Assembly (NCBI RefSeq): GCF_023913515.1
Contig: NZ_CP099391.1
Span: 2,604,001 to 2,668,000, forward strand
Origin: Natronococcus sp. CG52
GTDB taxonomy: Archaea > Halobacteriota > Halobacteria > Halobacteriales > Natrialbaceae
Direction: 5' to 3'
DNA: 64,000 nucleotides
This document shows positions 17,548 to 25,762 of the stretch, piece by piece. Within the stretch, counting starts at the first letter, position 1. Each line of letters starts with the position of its first letter. Position numbers and translations under genes: made by a program. The notes under the pieces were generated by a model. It saw nothing but the letters and a program-made list of their open reading frames with translations. It ran no database searches and was not told the origin of the DNA.

Positions 17548-18366
17548 ATGCAATACGGACTCAACCAGTGCGGATTTCCAAGCGAGAACATCGAACAGAC
17601 CTGTGCGATCGTCGCCGACGCCGGCTACGACGGCATCGAACCGAACGTCGAAAAGGACGGGCCGCTGACGACCGACAGCGGTCGGCGAGAGCTCCGCGAG
17701 ACGGTCGAACGGTTCGATCTCGCCGTCCCGGCTCTCTCGACGATCAGCCACTGGGAGTATCCGCTGTCGAGCGGAAACGACGAATTGCGGGAGACGGGCC
17801 TCCGGATCGGTCGCGACATGATCGACGCCGCAGTCGCGCTCGACGCGAGTGCGGTCCTGATCGTTCCGGCCGCCATCGACGCCGGGACGCGCTACGAGGA
17901 GGCGTATCGGCGAGCCGTCGAGTCCGTCCGAGAACTCGCACGCTATGCGGACGGACGCGGCGTCACCGTCGCGATCGAGAACGTCCAGAACAACTTTCTT
18001 CCCTCGCCGGAGGAGTTCCTCGCGTTTCTCGAAGATGTCGACCAGGCCGGCCCCGTCGAGGCGTACTTCGACATCGGCAATGCGTTCCGCTCGGGGCTGC
18101 CGAGCCGGTGGCTGCGAACCCTGGACGAGCGAATCGCGAAGCTCCACGTCAAAGACTGGCTCCGGGACGCCCATCGGCCGACGTACCCGCCACAGGGCGA
18201 CGTCGACTGGACGCACGTCGTCGACGCGTTCAGTGCCGTGGATTACGACGGCTGGATTACCGCTGAAGTGCCGCCGTACGCATCGTTCGGCGAGCGGATG
18301 CCGCCGCAGGTTCTGGAGAACATGCGCTTTCTCTTCGAAGAGGCCGCGGGAGGTGAGGCGCGGTGA
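17548..18366 (+). CDS. Sugar phosphate isomerase/epimerase-like TIM barrel protein
   Basis: The 272-residue protein belongs to the xylose-isomerase-like TIM barrel superfamily (AP endonuclease family 2 fold). Metal ligands are visible: Glu in VAIENVQ, Asp in YFDIGNA, His in KLHVKDW and Glu in TAEVPPY. Such enzymes isomerise or epimerise sugars or sugar-derived keto compounds. The gene is only two bases after the trmB-family gene and overlaps the next gene by four bases, so the three form one operon. Substrate unknown. Confidence 0.8.
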   Translation: MQYGLNQCGFPSENIEQTCAIVADAGYDGIEPNVEKDGPLTTDSGRRELRETVERFDLAVPALSTISHWEYPLSSGNDELRETGLRIGRDMIDAAVALDASAVLIVPAAIDAGTRYEEAYRRAVESVRELARYADGRGVTVAIENVQNNFLPSPEEFLAFLEDVDQAGPVEAYFDIGNAFRSGLPSRWLRTLDERIAKLHVKDWLRDAHRPTYPPQGDVDWTHVVDAFSAVDYDGWITAEVPPYASFGERMPPQVLENMRFLFEEAAGGEAR

Positions 18367-19379
18367 CTCGGGCCATCGTCGTCGGCCCGCTGTTCGAAGA
18401 CGTCTGGCCGTTCGCGGCCGACGACCTCCACGAACTGTGGCGCGAGCGGGGACCGGTCGAATTCGTTCGCACGGCTGAGACGCCGGAAACCCTTGCTGGC
18501 GTTCTCGATGACCCCGCCGATCTCACCGAACTCGTCTCGCTTGGCGTCCCCATTACCGAGGACTGCATCGATCAGCTCCGGAACCTGGAGGCGGCGTTCG
18601 TGATGACGACCTCGATGTACGAGGTCGACGCGGAGGTCCACGCCGCGCTGGCGGAGCGGGGCGTCGCGGTTCACGACCACACCGACGAGGGGTTCTGGGC
18701 GCAGTCCGTTGCGGAGTTCGGAGTCGGTCTCACGATAGACGCGCTACGGAAAATCCCCCAGAAGCACGCGCGAATGGTCGACGATCACGACCCCTGGGAC
18801 CTCGAGCAACTAGCTAACGAGGTCCCCGGCGCTCGTGGCCACCAATTCGCCGACGATCCGGCGTTTACGAACGGGACCGTGTCGGGGTCCCGGGTGCGCA
18901 TCGCTGGCGTCGGTAACATCGGGAGCACCTACGCGAGCATCGTCGACTTCCTCGGCGCGAACGTCGCGGCGTACGATCCGTACGCCGACGAACCGTGCTT
19001 CCATCGCTCGGGGGCGCGACGGGTTCGGTCGCTCGACGCGCTCGTCGAAGATGCGGAAGTGTTCGTACCGGCAGTGCCACTGACGGATGCAACCGAGGGG
19101 CTGGTCACTGCTGAACACGTCCGCGCGCTGCCGAAGGGGTGCGTCGTCGTCCTGATCACTCGGGCCGGCGTGATCGATATGGATGCGGTTCGAGCACGCG
19201 TACTCGACGACGAAATCGCGCTCGCGGCCGACGTCTGGGACGAGGAACCACTTCCGCTCGAGGACCCGTTACTCGATCGTCACAACGTGGTCCACACTCC
19301 CCATATCGCCGGTCGGACGCGCGACGCGAACAGAGCGTGGGCCGAGCGACTCGACGCTCACTTCCGGTCGGCCGGGTAA
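18363..19379 (+). CDS. D-isomer-specific 2-hydroxyacid dehydrogenase family protein
   Basis: The 338-residue protein has the NAD-binding motif GVGNIGSTYASIVDFLGANV followed by AAYDPYADE near residue 180, the catalytic Arg in LITRAGVIDMDAV, the acidic partner in DVWDEEPLPLEDPLL, and the catalytic His in HTPHIAGRTRD. It should reduce a 2-keto acid or oxidise a 2-hydroxy acid with NAD(P). Start is GTG at 18363, overlapping the stop of the isomerase-like gene. Its position behind a sugar regulator suggests a step in sugar or sugar-acid degradation. Confidence 0.85.
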   Translation: MTRAIVVGPLFEDVWPFAADDLHELWRERGPVEFVRTAETPETLAGVLDDPADLTELVSLGVPITEDCIDQLRNLEAAFVMTTSMYEVDAEVHAALAERGVAVHDHTDEGFWAQSVAEFGVGLTIDALRKIPQKHARMVDDHDPWDLEQLANEVPGARGHQFADDPAFTNGTVSGSRVRIAGVGNIGSTYASIVDFLGANVAAYDPYADEPCFHRSGARRVRSLDALVEDAEVFVPAVPLTDATEGLVTAEHVRALPKGCVVVLITRAGVIDMDAVRARVLDDEIALAADVWDEEPLPLEDPLLDRHNVVHTPHIAGRTRDANRAWAERLDAHFRSAG

Positions 19380-19648
19380 ATCGATCGCACTTGCAGGCTG
19401 GAGCCGGCCTCTGGACGACCGTGCTCGAGTCACCGTGGCGTGACTTCGTGGCGGCTCCACTCGCGGGGGAAGCCGCGGAGTAGCACTACGCACCGTGAAT
19501 GAGTTCCGTCCGGACGTTCCCCAGCACGTCCGATCGGTCGGACAGCCCGCCTGATCGCCCTCTTACGATCTCCGGACGGAGTGCTCGAAACCACGTGAGT
19601 GAAAACAACCCATCACTTACCCGTTTGGCGGCCAGATAGTAGAGCTGA

Positions 19649-20083
19649 ATGCCACCAGCAGAGCTCCAGCACTCACAGTCGGACATCACTGAAGGCCGCT
19701 CGGCCATCCACTGTGAGGAGTGTCAGTCTGCCCACCAATCTGCGGGCCAGCAGGCTATTTCATTTCTCCTACTGGATCAACTCACGATTCCCGCGATCGG
19801 TTGTGACGACCATCTCGAGCAGTTCACCTCGATCTGCGGGTTGACAACCAAAGAGACAGCTGATCTCCTGGATCACCACCCCGCCGGTGGGATCTGTTGT
19901 CCCGGCTGTCGCCTCGCACCGAACAGTTCAGCTCACCCTATGATACCGATCCGAGACGGGGCGATCGTCGTCATGGCCTGTCCGGATCACCGGTCAGAGA
20001 TCGTTCAGCGGTTCCACACGGGACGCCAAACACGCGACTATCTGACAGCCAGTCTCAGTACTCCCACGAGCTCATCACTGTGA
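19649..20083 (+). CDS. Conserved-looking small zinc-binding protein of unknown function
   Basis: This 144-residue protein has a Cys-rich pattern: CEECQ near residue 22, C..HL near residue 52, C near residue 63, then GGICCPGCR near residues 80-88 and ACPDHR near 109. The cysteines and histidines are arranged as one or two zinc-binding sites. I recall similar proteins in other haloarchaea, with no known function. No catalytic motif or membrane segment is seen. The 270 bases upstream hold no other gene. Confidence 0.55.
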   Translation: MPPAELQHSQSDITEGRSAIHCEECQSAHQSAGQQAISFLLLDQLTIPAIGCDDHLEQFTSICGLTTKETADLLDHHPAGGICCPGCRLAPNSSAHPMIPIRDGAIVVMACPDHRSEIVQRFHTGRQTRDYLTASLSTPTSSSL

Positions 20084-20205
20084 CCCTGGGACGGGAACGT
20101 CGGTCGAGATTCGTGGATCACCAGACGCGATACGAATTGCCGGGCCGTTCTGCAACGGCACCTCGTTGACTCGATTACGTTGGGCGACCGCCGTGTCCAG
20201 TGACA

Positions 20206-21378
20206 TCAGTATCCGAGCTCGAACGTCCAGTTCGCGACGAGCGCGAGGAACGGAAGCAAGAACAGACCGGCGAGGATGAGAAACGCCGTTCCCCAACCGA
20301 ACAGGTCAGCGAGCAGGCCGACCCCAACCGAGCCGGCGGAGCCGACGACGGTATAGACCGTTCGAACGAGCCCGAAGCCGGCACCTCGTTCAGTGTCACC
20401 GAACTGATCGAGAAAGCGCGGGTCGAGCGCCGCAAAGAAGCTCGAGCCCAGGCCAGCCGACAGCACGGCGACACCGACCGTGACGAGGCCCGGTCCAACG
20501 ACCATTCCGAAGAGTCCGATCGCTCCCGCGACCATCGCCGCGCCGATCGCGAGATCCCGTCCGTATCGGTCGGAGAGTTCGCCGAGCAGGAACTGGCCGA
20601 CGGTTCGCACGACGAAAAACGCCGAAAAGGCTGCGCCGGCGAGCGTCGCCGAGTAGCGGTGGTAGTCGATCAGAAACGTCGGGAGAAACGTGAGCAACCC
20701 CTGGACGATGAACGTTCCGAGCATGGCGATCGCGAGCGTAAAGGCGACCGCCGGCCGCGAGACGAGTTCGCGGAGCGCGGCGAGTTCGAACCGCTCGCGC
20801 ATCGGCTGACTGGGCCGTCGCGGCTCCGTCGGGCGCACCCGCCAGGCGAACAGTGCGAAGACGGGGATCCCGACGATGAGGGTGAGCGCGACCGCCGGCC
20901 GCCAGCCGAACCGGGTGCCGACCCAGGCTGCCGCGACGGGTGCGACCAGTCCCGCGAGCGGGCCGCCGATCGAGTGGATACCCACCGCGCGTCCGAGTTC
21001 GTCGTACGTTCGCGACAGCAGCGTCGTCGCGACGGCGTAGTGGAGCCCGGCGACCGATCCAAGAAGGATGGCGAAGAGAACGAACACGGGGAACGCCGGT
21101 GCGAACGCCAGCAACAGGCTCGCAATCGCCGTTCCGCCGACGGCAACGAGAATGATCGGCTTCTCTCCGTACCGGTCGCCGAGAACGCCGCTCGGGAACT
21201 GTGAGAGGCCGTACGCGAGCCACATCCCCGAGAGGGCGAGTCCGATCTGCGTGTTCGAGACGTCGAAGTCGTCGGCAATGAACGGAATAACCGGGCTAAT
21301 CGCCATTCGGGCAAAGTAGGTCACGAAGAACGCGAGCAGACAGAGCAAGAGAACTGTCGTTCGGTACCGCCAGCGCAT
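20206..21378 (-). CDS. MFS transporter
   Basis: This 390-residue carrier has about 12 membrane segments and the family motif between segments 2 and 3 (GVLGDRYGEKPIILV, about residues 64-78), repeated in weaker form in the second half (LGELSDRYGRDLAIG). Substrate is not evident. It lies about 110 bases downstream of the enoyl-CoA hydratase gene on the same strand. Confidence 0.88.
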   Translation of the reverse strand: MRWRYRTTVLLLCLLAFFVTYFARMAISPVIPFIADDFDVSNTQIGLALSGMWLAYGLSQFPSGVLGDRYGEKPIILVAVGGTAIASLLLAFAPAFPVFVLFAILLGSVAGLHYAVATTLLSRTYDELGRAVGIHSIGGPLAGLVAPVAAAWVGTRFGWRPAVALTLIVGIPVFALFAWRVRPTEPRRPSQPMRERFELAALRELVSRPAVAFTLAIAMLGTFIVQGLLTFLPTFLIDYHRYSATLAGAAFSAFFVVRTVGQFLLGELSDRYGRDLAIGAAMVAGAIGLFGMVVGPGLVTVGVAVLSAGLGSSFFAALDPRFLDQFGDTERGAGFGLVRTVYTVVGSAGSVGVGLLADLFGWGTAFLILAGLFLLPFLALVANWTFELGY

Positions 21379-21488
21379 TGATGGGGTCGTCCACTACGTT
21401 CGCAGAGGCGCGTATAAGTGTAGTGATACCACCTGCGGGAACCGACGTACAACCCGGAGACTCGGGTCTCGATCCGACTCAACAGCCA

Positions 21489-22277
21489 CTATCGACCGAC
21501 GAAATCGGGGTCGCCGTCGCCGAAGAACGCCTCGAGCCCTCGTTCGTAGTCTTCCGTCCGCGTCGCTTCCGCGATGGCATCCGCCTCGGCGGCCAATTGT
21601 GACTCGAGGCTCCGCTCGTAGCTGTCGGTCAACAGACGGGCCGCAGTACCGAGCGCGCGGGTCGGACCGGCCGCGAGGTCGGCGGCGACCTCGCCGAGTC
21701 GATCGTCGAACTCGTCCGCGGGTGCGACTTCGTTCGCGAGTCCCATCGCGACGGCCTGCTCTGGGGTGATCGGCTCGTCTCGGAGCACGATCTCCTTCGC
21801 GGTTCGAAGGCCGACGAGTCGCGGCAGGAAGAACGTCGACCCGCCGTCACCGGTCAGTCCGATCCCGGGATACGCGAACTTCAGGGTCGCGTCCTCGCCG
21901 AGCACGACCAGGTCCGGCATGAGCGCGAGACTGAACCCGATGCCGGCAGCGATACCGTTGATACCGCCGAGTACCGGCGTCTCCGTCCGGTGAAAGTGGA
22001 CGATCGCTTCGTGGGCCCGGCCGGCCAGCTCTCGGAGCAGGGGTGCGTCCGATTCGTCGCCCGCAAACTGGGAGAGATCGGCACCAGCACCGAAGAACTC
22101 GCCGGCGTGCGTCAACACGATGCACCGGACGGCCGGATCGTCCCCCATCGTCGTCGCCACCGACACCAGCTCGTCGGCCATCTCGAGGGTGAGCGCGTTC
22201 CGCCCGGCAGCGCTATCGAGTGTTACCGTCGCAATGCCGTTATCGACCTCGACGGTCAGGTTTTCGTAGTCGTTCAT
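21489..22277 (-). CDS. Enoyl-CoA hydratase/isomerase family protein
   Basis: The 262-residue protein has the crotonase fold: an oxyanion-hole region FGAGADLSQF (about residue 63), GGINGIAAGIGFSLAL (about residue 103) and the PGIGLTGDGGSTFFLPRLVG loop (about 136-155). The Asp in TGDGG is where PaaG-like members have their catalytic acid. It likely works on an enoyl-CoA in fatty or aromatic acid degradation. I place the start at MNDYENL (ATG at 22277); a longer upstream frame would run into the MITE-like element. Confidence 0.87.
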   Translation of the reverse strand: MNDYENLTVEVDNGIATVTLDSAAGRNALTLEMADELVSVATTMGDDPAVRCIVLTHAGEFFGAGADLSQFAGDESDAPLLRELAGRAHEAIVHFHRTETPVLGGINGIAAGIGFSLALMPDLVVLGEDATLKFAYPGIGLTGDGGSTFFLPRLVGLRTAKEIVLRDEPITPEQAVAMGLANEVAPADEFDDRLGEVAADLAAGPTRALGTAARLLTDSYERSLESQLAAEADAIAEATRTEDYERGLEAFFGDGDPDFVGR

Positions 22278-22329
22278 CCGAATCGGCGGTTCGCGACTCG
22301 GATTGTTAACTATTGGTATGACTCGTCGG

Positions 22330-22456
22330 CTATAGTGCCAACTGAAACGGTTTCCACATCGGTCGCACTGTCCGCGGTTCTCGCTCGCTTCGCTCGCTCC
22401 GAACCGCGCTCCTGTCGTGCGATCGGGTGTGCACTGACTTTCAGCGGCTACTATAG
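22330..22456. repeat. MITE-like palindromic element, copy 1 (127 bp)
   Basis: The element begins CTATAGTGCCAACTGAAACG and ends TTTCAGCGGCTACTATAG. The two halves are imperfect inverted complements, with inner arms around CGATCGGGTGTGCACTGA. It has no reading frame of its own. A second copy lies in inverted orientation at 23863-23948. Compared with that copy it carries about 40 extra central bases, which form a hairpin (CGCGGTTC at 22373-22380 with GAACCGCG at 22401-22408). Confidence 0.7.
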
Positions 22457-22569
22457 TATCCGACCAGCGTGACGAGCGTGCCGACCCTCCAGCAGCGGTC
22501 ACCGCACACCAGCAGGCATCCGTTCGATGCATCTATACTTCCCGTTGTTCAACGGTACCACGGTATACT

Positions 22570-22833
22570 ATGACTCGGAGCTTCGGCGTCAGAACAGGTG
22601 TAACTGCTTACGGAATACACCCCGAGAGGACGGGACGCGTTCGCGGCGGTCGGGGTCGCCACACGCAAAGGCGTCGATCGTTCGGCCGTAGACGCCGACG
22701 AATTGTCCTCGAGGAGCTCGTCGGGCGGGTTCCGGAAACCCGAACGCCTCGGACGCCCCACGACGTCCGGATCGCTCGCGTCGTCACCACCGTCGACGCG
22801 TCCGCTGAACGAGCGGGCACGATCCGATCGTAA
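22570..22833 (+). pseudogene. Decayed gene, possibly an HMG-CoA-synthase-like N-terminus
   Basis: No single frame looks like a gene, but joined frames read GVTAYG, then YTPRGRDAFAAVGVATRKG and VDRSAVDADE. This resembles the start of haloarchaeal hydroxymethylglutaryl-CoA-synthase-family (thiolase-fold) proteins, ITAYGxYxPRxRI..DADEDT. At least two frameshifts are needed and the catalytic Cys region is absent. Neighbouring acyl-CoA genes make the identity plausible. Weak call. Confidence 0.3.
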
Positions 22834-22839
22834 CTAGCC

Positions 22840-23256
22840 ATGCCGCACACGACTGAAATTACCGTCGACTGGGGCGATACCGACGCGGGAGGACTGATCT
22901 ACTATCCGCGATTCTTTCACTTCGTAATCATCGGACTGAACGACTACTTCAGGCTCGCTACCGACGACGAACACCCGATGGAGACGTACCGGAGAGACGG
23001 CTACGTTCTCCCCGCCGTCGAGGCATCAGCATCGTTTTACTCGCCACTTCGCGCCGGCGATGAGGCCGTCATCGAGACGCGGGTCGTCGCCAGCGGGACG
23101 ACCTCGTTGACGATCGCGTTCGCGATCACGCGAGCCACGAGCGAGGAGTGCGTCGCCGACGGCGAGGTGTCGTTCGTCTTCGTCGACGAGACGTTCGAGG
23201 CGACGCCGCTGCCCGACGCGATTCACGAGTGTATTCGTGAACGTGGGGACGGGTAA
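22840..23256 (+). CDS. Acyl-CoA thioesterase (4HBT hotdog family)
   Basis: The 138-residue protein shows the 4-hydroxybenzoyl-CoA thioesterase signature VDWGDTDAGGLIYYPRFFHF (residues about 9-28) with the catalytic Asp in DTDAGG. A hotdog-fold beta stretch follows. It hydrolyses acyl-CoA thioesters in the cytoplasm; chain length is not evident. It lies between the two MITE-like elements, and the decayed gene ends just seven bases before its ATG. Confidence 0.88.
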   Translation: MPHTTEITVDWGDTDAGGLIYYPRFFHFVIIGLNDYFRLATDDEHPMETYRRDGYVLPAVEASASFYSPLRAGDEAVIETRVVASGTTSLTIAFAITRATSEECVADGEVSFVFVDETFEATPLPDAIHECIRERGDG

Positions 23257-23327
23257 TGCGACGAAATCAGATAACACGGGTAATCTATCGATAAATACGG
23301 AGCGTGTCGCCGGCGAAGAGGCAAACG

Positions 23328-23777
23328 TCACGACCTGTGCCGACGAACCGCGTGCGCGGTCCGGGAGGCGACGACGTAGCCGACGACCGTAAAGCCGATC
23401 GCCAGGAGCACGTTCCCGACGAGCAGCCGCACGAGCACGTCGGCGCCGGCATCGATCGCGATATCGTGGTGACTGATCCCCGGAATCGGGCCGAGCAAGT
23501 GCGTCCCGATGAGAAAGCTTGCCACGTAGACGCCGCCTTTCACCACCGGGTTCAGGACCGCGATTGCGGCGACGAACGCGGATTTGTTGGCCCACTCGAA
23601 CCGGTGTCCGGCCCACGCAAGCACCGGAAGACCAGCTCCGAGGGTTGGGAGCGTGGTGACGAAGATCCCGAGCGCAAAGCTGCCCGCGATAAACCGGGGC
23701 GGGTGATCCTCGGCGAACGCCGCCCGGAGTGCATCCCGAACGCGTGTCAGGGGGCTCCTGAATCGGCTGGTGTCCAT
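23328..23777 (-). CDS. DUF2062 domain membrane protein
   Basis: The 149-residue protein has SPLTRVRDALRAAFAEDHPPRF then three to four hydrophobic segments with FALGIFVTTLPTLGAG and NKSAFVAAIAVLNPVVKGGVY, the pattern of DUF2062 proteins. Function is unknown. I chose ATG at 23777 because an upstream GTG frame would begin right at the edge of the MITE-like element (23863) and adds unlike sequence. Confidence 0.75.
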   Translation of the reverse strand: MDTSRFRSPLTRVRDALRAAFAEDHPPRFIAGSFALGIFVTTLPTLGAGLPVLAWAGHRFEWANKSAFVAAIAVLNPVVKGGVYVASFLIGTHLLGPIPGISHHDIAIDAGADVLVRLLVGNVLLAIGFTVVGYVVASRTAHAVRRHRS

Positions 23778-23862
23778 TGGCTGTCCCCTGGAACTGTCCG
23801 AGGGTGAACTTCCCCACCGAGAGACAAAGATCCACGCACCGATCGTGCTGGGTCCGACCACT

Positions 23863-23948
23863 CTATAGTAGCCGCTGATAGTCAGTGCACACCCGATCGC
23901 ACGGCTGTCGTGTGATCGGTGTGTAAATCGTTTCAGTTGGTACTATAG
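23863..23948. repeat. MITE-like palindromic element, copy 2 (86 bp, inverted relative to copy 1)
   Basis: It begins CTATAGTAGCCGCTGATAGT and ends CGTTTCAGTTGGTACTATAG. Its left half matches the reverse complement of the right half of copy 1 and the reverse. Inside, ACACCCGATCGCAC and GTGTGATCGGTGTGT form an imperfect stem. Lacking the extra hairpin, this looks like the basic form of the element. Confidence 0.7.
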
Positions 23949-24191
23949 TCAGCACCGCGCGCTCGCTGGCGCGGAACAGCGGTCGGACCCTCGCGCTCAC
24001 GCTCCTTTAGTAACCACGTCCGTTCTGTTGTGACTGCTTCAACGGACATAGACGGGGCTTACTGCGTACGGATCGCTCTCGAGGTGGGGCACCGATACCG
24101 AATCGCCTATCGCCCGAACCGGATCATAATACTATTTTGACGGATGAGGAGTGGTGCTGTAGCTCCCCTCTGTATGGGCGGCCAACTGAGG

Positions 24192-24207
24192 GTAACTGAT
24201 CAGTTAC
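24192..24207. promoter_or_regulatory. Perfect 16-bp palindrome
   Basis: GTAACTGATCAGTTAC is fully self-complementary. It lies in the 545-base gap between MITE copy 2 and the ABC permease pair, about 290 bases upstream of the first permease and just upstream of a frame-broken coding stretch. It could be an operator; no TATA box can be placed with confidence. The gap otherwise holds only the broken frame. Confidence 0.35.
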
Positions 24208-24228
24208 AATAGCATAGCTGAGCGTTCG

Positions 24229-24430
24229 TTGTGCCACGATCGTATGATCAGCCATCAGTCGTGGGCGGAGAGACGCCCAAACCCGGTCGAACACGAGATC
24301 GCCGACGCGACTGTGCTGCGAAGCGTCCGCCTCGAGGGAGGGGGTTGCGGTTCTCGCTCGAGAGTTCGACGCGGAGTTCGACGTCGAGCACGTAACGAAC
24401 GCGACGGAGACGGCTCGTAGCGCGTCGTGA
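24229..24430 (+). pseudogene. Frame-broken coding remnant, unidentified
   Basis: Two frames look coding in sequence: VEHEIADATVLRSVRLEG up to about 24342, then, after a frameshift, VAVLAREFDAEFDVEHVTNA and TETARSAS ending at a stop near 24429. The codon pattern (acidic, GC-rich third positions) matches haloarchaeal genes. I do not recognise the family. It may be the 3' end of a decayed gene or contain a genuine frameshift. Confidence 0.3.
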
Positions 24431-24493
24431 CACCTCTCGTATTGATCAGCGAACGCAGTGGCCCGTTCAGTTCACGCCAGAGATGAGGGTGCC

Positions 24494-25762
24494 ATGACAA
24501 CGCGCGATCCGAAAACGGACGATAGTACTTTCGGAAATCGGTTTACCCGGTGGCGCGGCCTCCTCACGGTTGCGCTGGCCAGCGTCCGCACGCGGGCGAA
24601 GACGTCCGCGAAGGGACAGACGCTCGCCACGATCTGCATCGTCGCGCTAACAGTCGCGAACCTCCTGCTGGTCACGGGTATCGCGCTCGCGCTCGCCGAC
24701 GACCCCGTCGATCACGACGCCGATCTCCGAGTCGTCCCCGGTGACGGCGACATCCACTCCTCGGTCACCGGCGTCGAGGGGTCCCGACTGGGTGAGAGTC
24801 ACGACCGGGCCGCGACGATCGCCGAGCGCGACGGGGTCACCCACGCCACGCCGGTGCTCGCCGAACCGCTCCGAGTCGCGAATCCCGACAGTGACCGCAG
24901 TGAGTATATTCTCGTCGTCGGAATCGTTCCCGGATCGGAGTCGACGTCGGTCGCCGGCCTGCCGACCGACGCGCTCGAGCCCGGCGATCCGCACCACGCT
25001 GACGGCACCTACGACGGCTCACCGACGGGCGAGATCGTTCTCTCGACGGCCGCCGCCGACTCGCTCGAGGCCGACGCGGACGACTCGCTCACGCTCGAGA
25101 GCGAGGCCGGCGATCTCGAGACACAGTACACCGTCACCGCCGTCGAAGACGCCGAACGCGGCGAGACCGAGTCCCCGGTTGCGCTCGTCCATTTGAGCGA
25201 ACTGCAATCGCTCACCGGCGCTGACGAGGGCGGGCTCGCCGACCGGGTGCTCGTCTGGGGCGAGGACGACGCCGCCCAGGCGGGGGCCGCCGCCGCGTAC
25301 CCGAACGCGGCGGCGGAGACGGACGGGACCGCTGATATCCGCGCGCTGTTCGGTGACCGACTCGCGCTCGCGACGAGCGCGCTCGCGTTGGTAGTCGCGC
25401 TCAGCATCTGTTCGCTGCTGGTCGCAACTACTGCCGGCCTGGCGGTCGAGGCGGACCGGCAGACGCTCGCGACGCTCGCTGCGGTCGGCTTTCCGACCGG
25501 AAGCCGACTGGTCGTCGTCGCGGTGACGACGCTGACGACGGCGGGACTCGGGGCGCTGCTGGGTCTGGTTCTCGGTGTCGCCGGGATCGCGGCGACCAAC
25601 GCCGCTGCGACGGCGACCGTCGCCCCCGAGGCGGTCGCGACCGTCCACCCGCTGTTCGTTCCGTACGCGTTCGGGGTCGCGCTGCTGTCGACGCTGGTGG
25701 CGCTGCCGTACCCGCTCGCGCTCGCGGCTCGAACGGACATCCTCGCGGAGGTGAGTCGATGA
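24494..25762 (+). CDS. ABC transporter permease (FtsX/MacB type), first of pair
   Basis: The 422-residue protein has an N-terminal membrane segment (about 40-65), a large outside domain rich in acidic residues (about 70-275), and three membrane segments at the C-terminus with the FtsX-like LATLAAVGFPTGSRLVVV motif. This is the MacB/LolE-type permease layout. ATG at 24494 was chosen, with GAGGGTG upstream as a weak ribosome binding site. It overlaps the next gene by four bases. No ATPase gene is near. Confidence 0.85.
   Translation: MTTRDPKTDDSTFGNRFTRWRGLLTVALASVRTRAKTSAKGQTLATICIVALTVANLLLVTGIALALADDPVDHDADLRVVPGDGDIHSSVTGVEGSRLGESHDRAATIAERDGVTHATPVLAEPLRVANPDSDRSEYILVVGIVPGSESTSVAGLPTDALEPGDPHHADGTYDGSPTGEIVLSTAAADSLEADADDSLTLESEAGDLETQYTVTAVEDAERGETESPVALVHLSELQSLTGADEGGLADRVLVWGEDDAAQAGAAAAYPNAAAETDGTADIRALFGDRLALATSALALVVALSICSLLVATTAGLAVEADRQTLATLAAVGFPTGSRLVVVAVTTLTTAGLGALLGLVLGVAGIAATNAAATATVAPEAVATVHPLFVPYAFGVALLSTLVALPYPLALAARTDILAEVSR

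Noticed and set aside
22278-22532. Longer start for the enoyl-CoA hydratase
   Set aside because: The extension reads through the MITE-like element and has no crotonase similarity.
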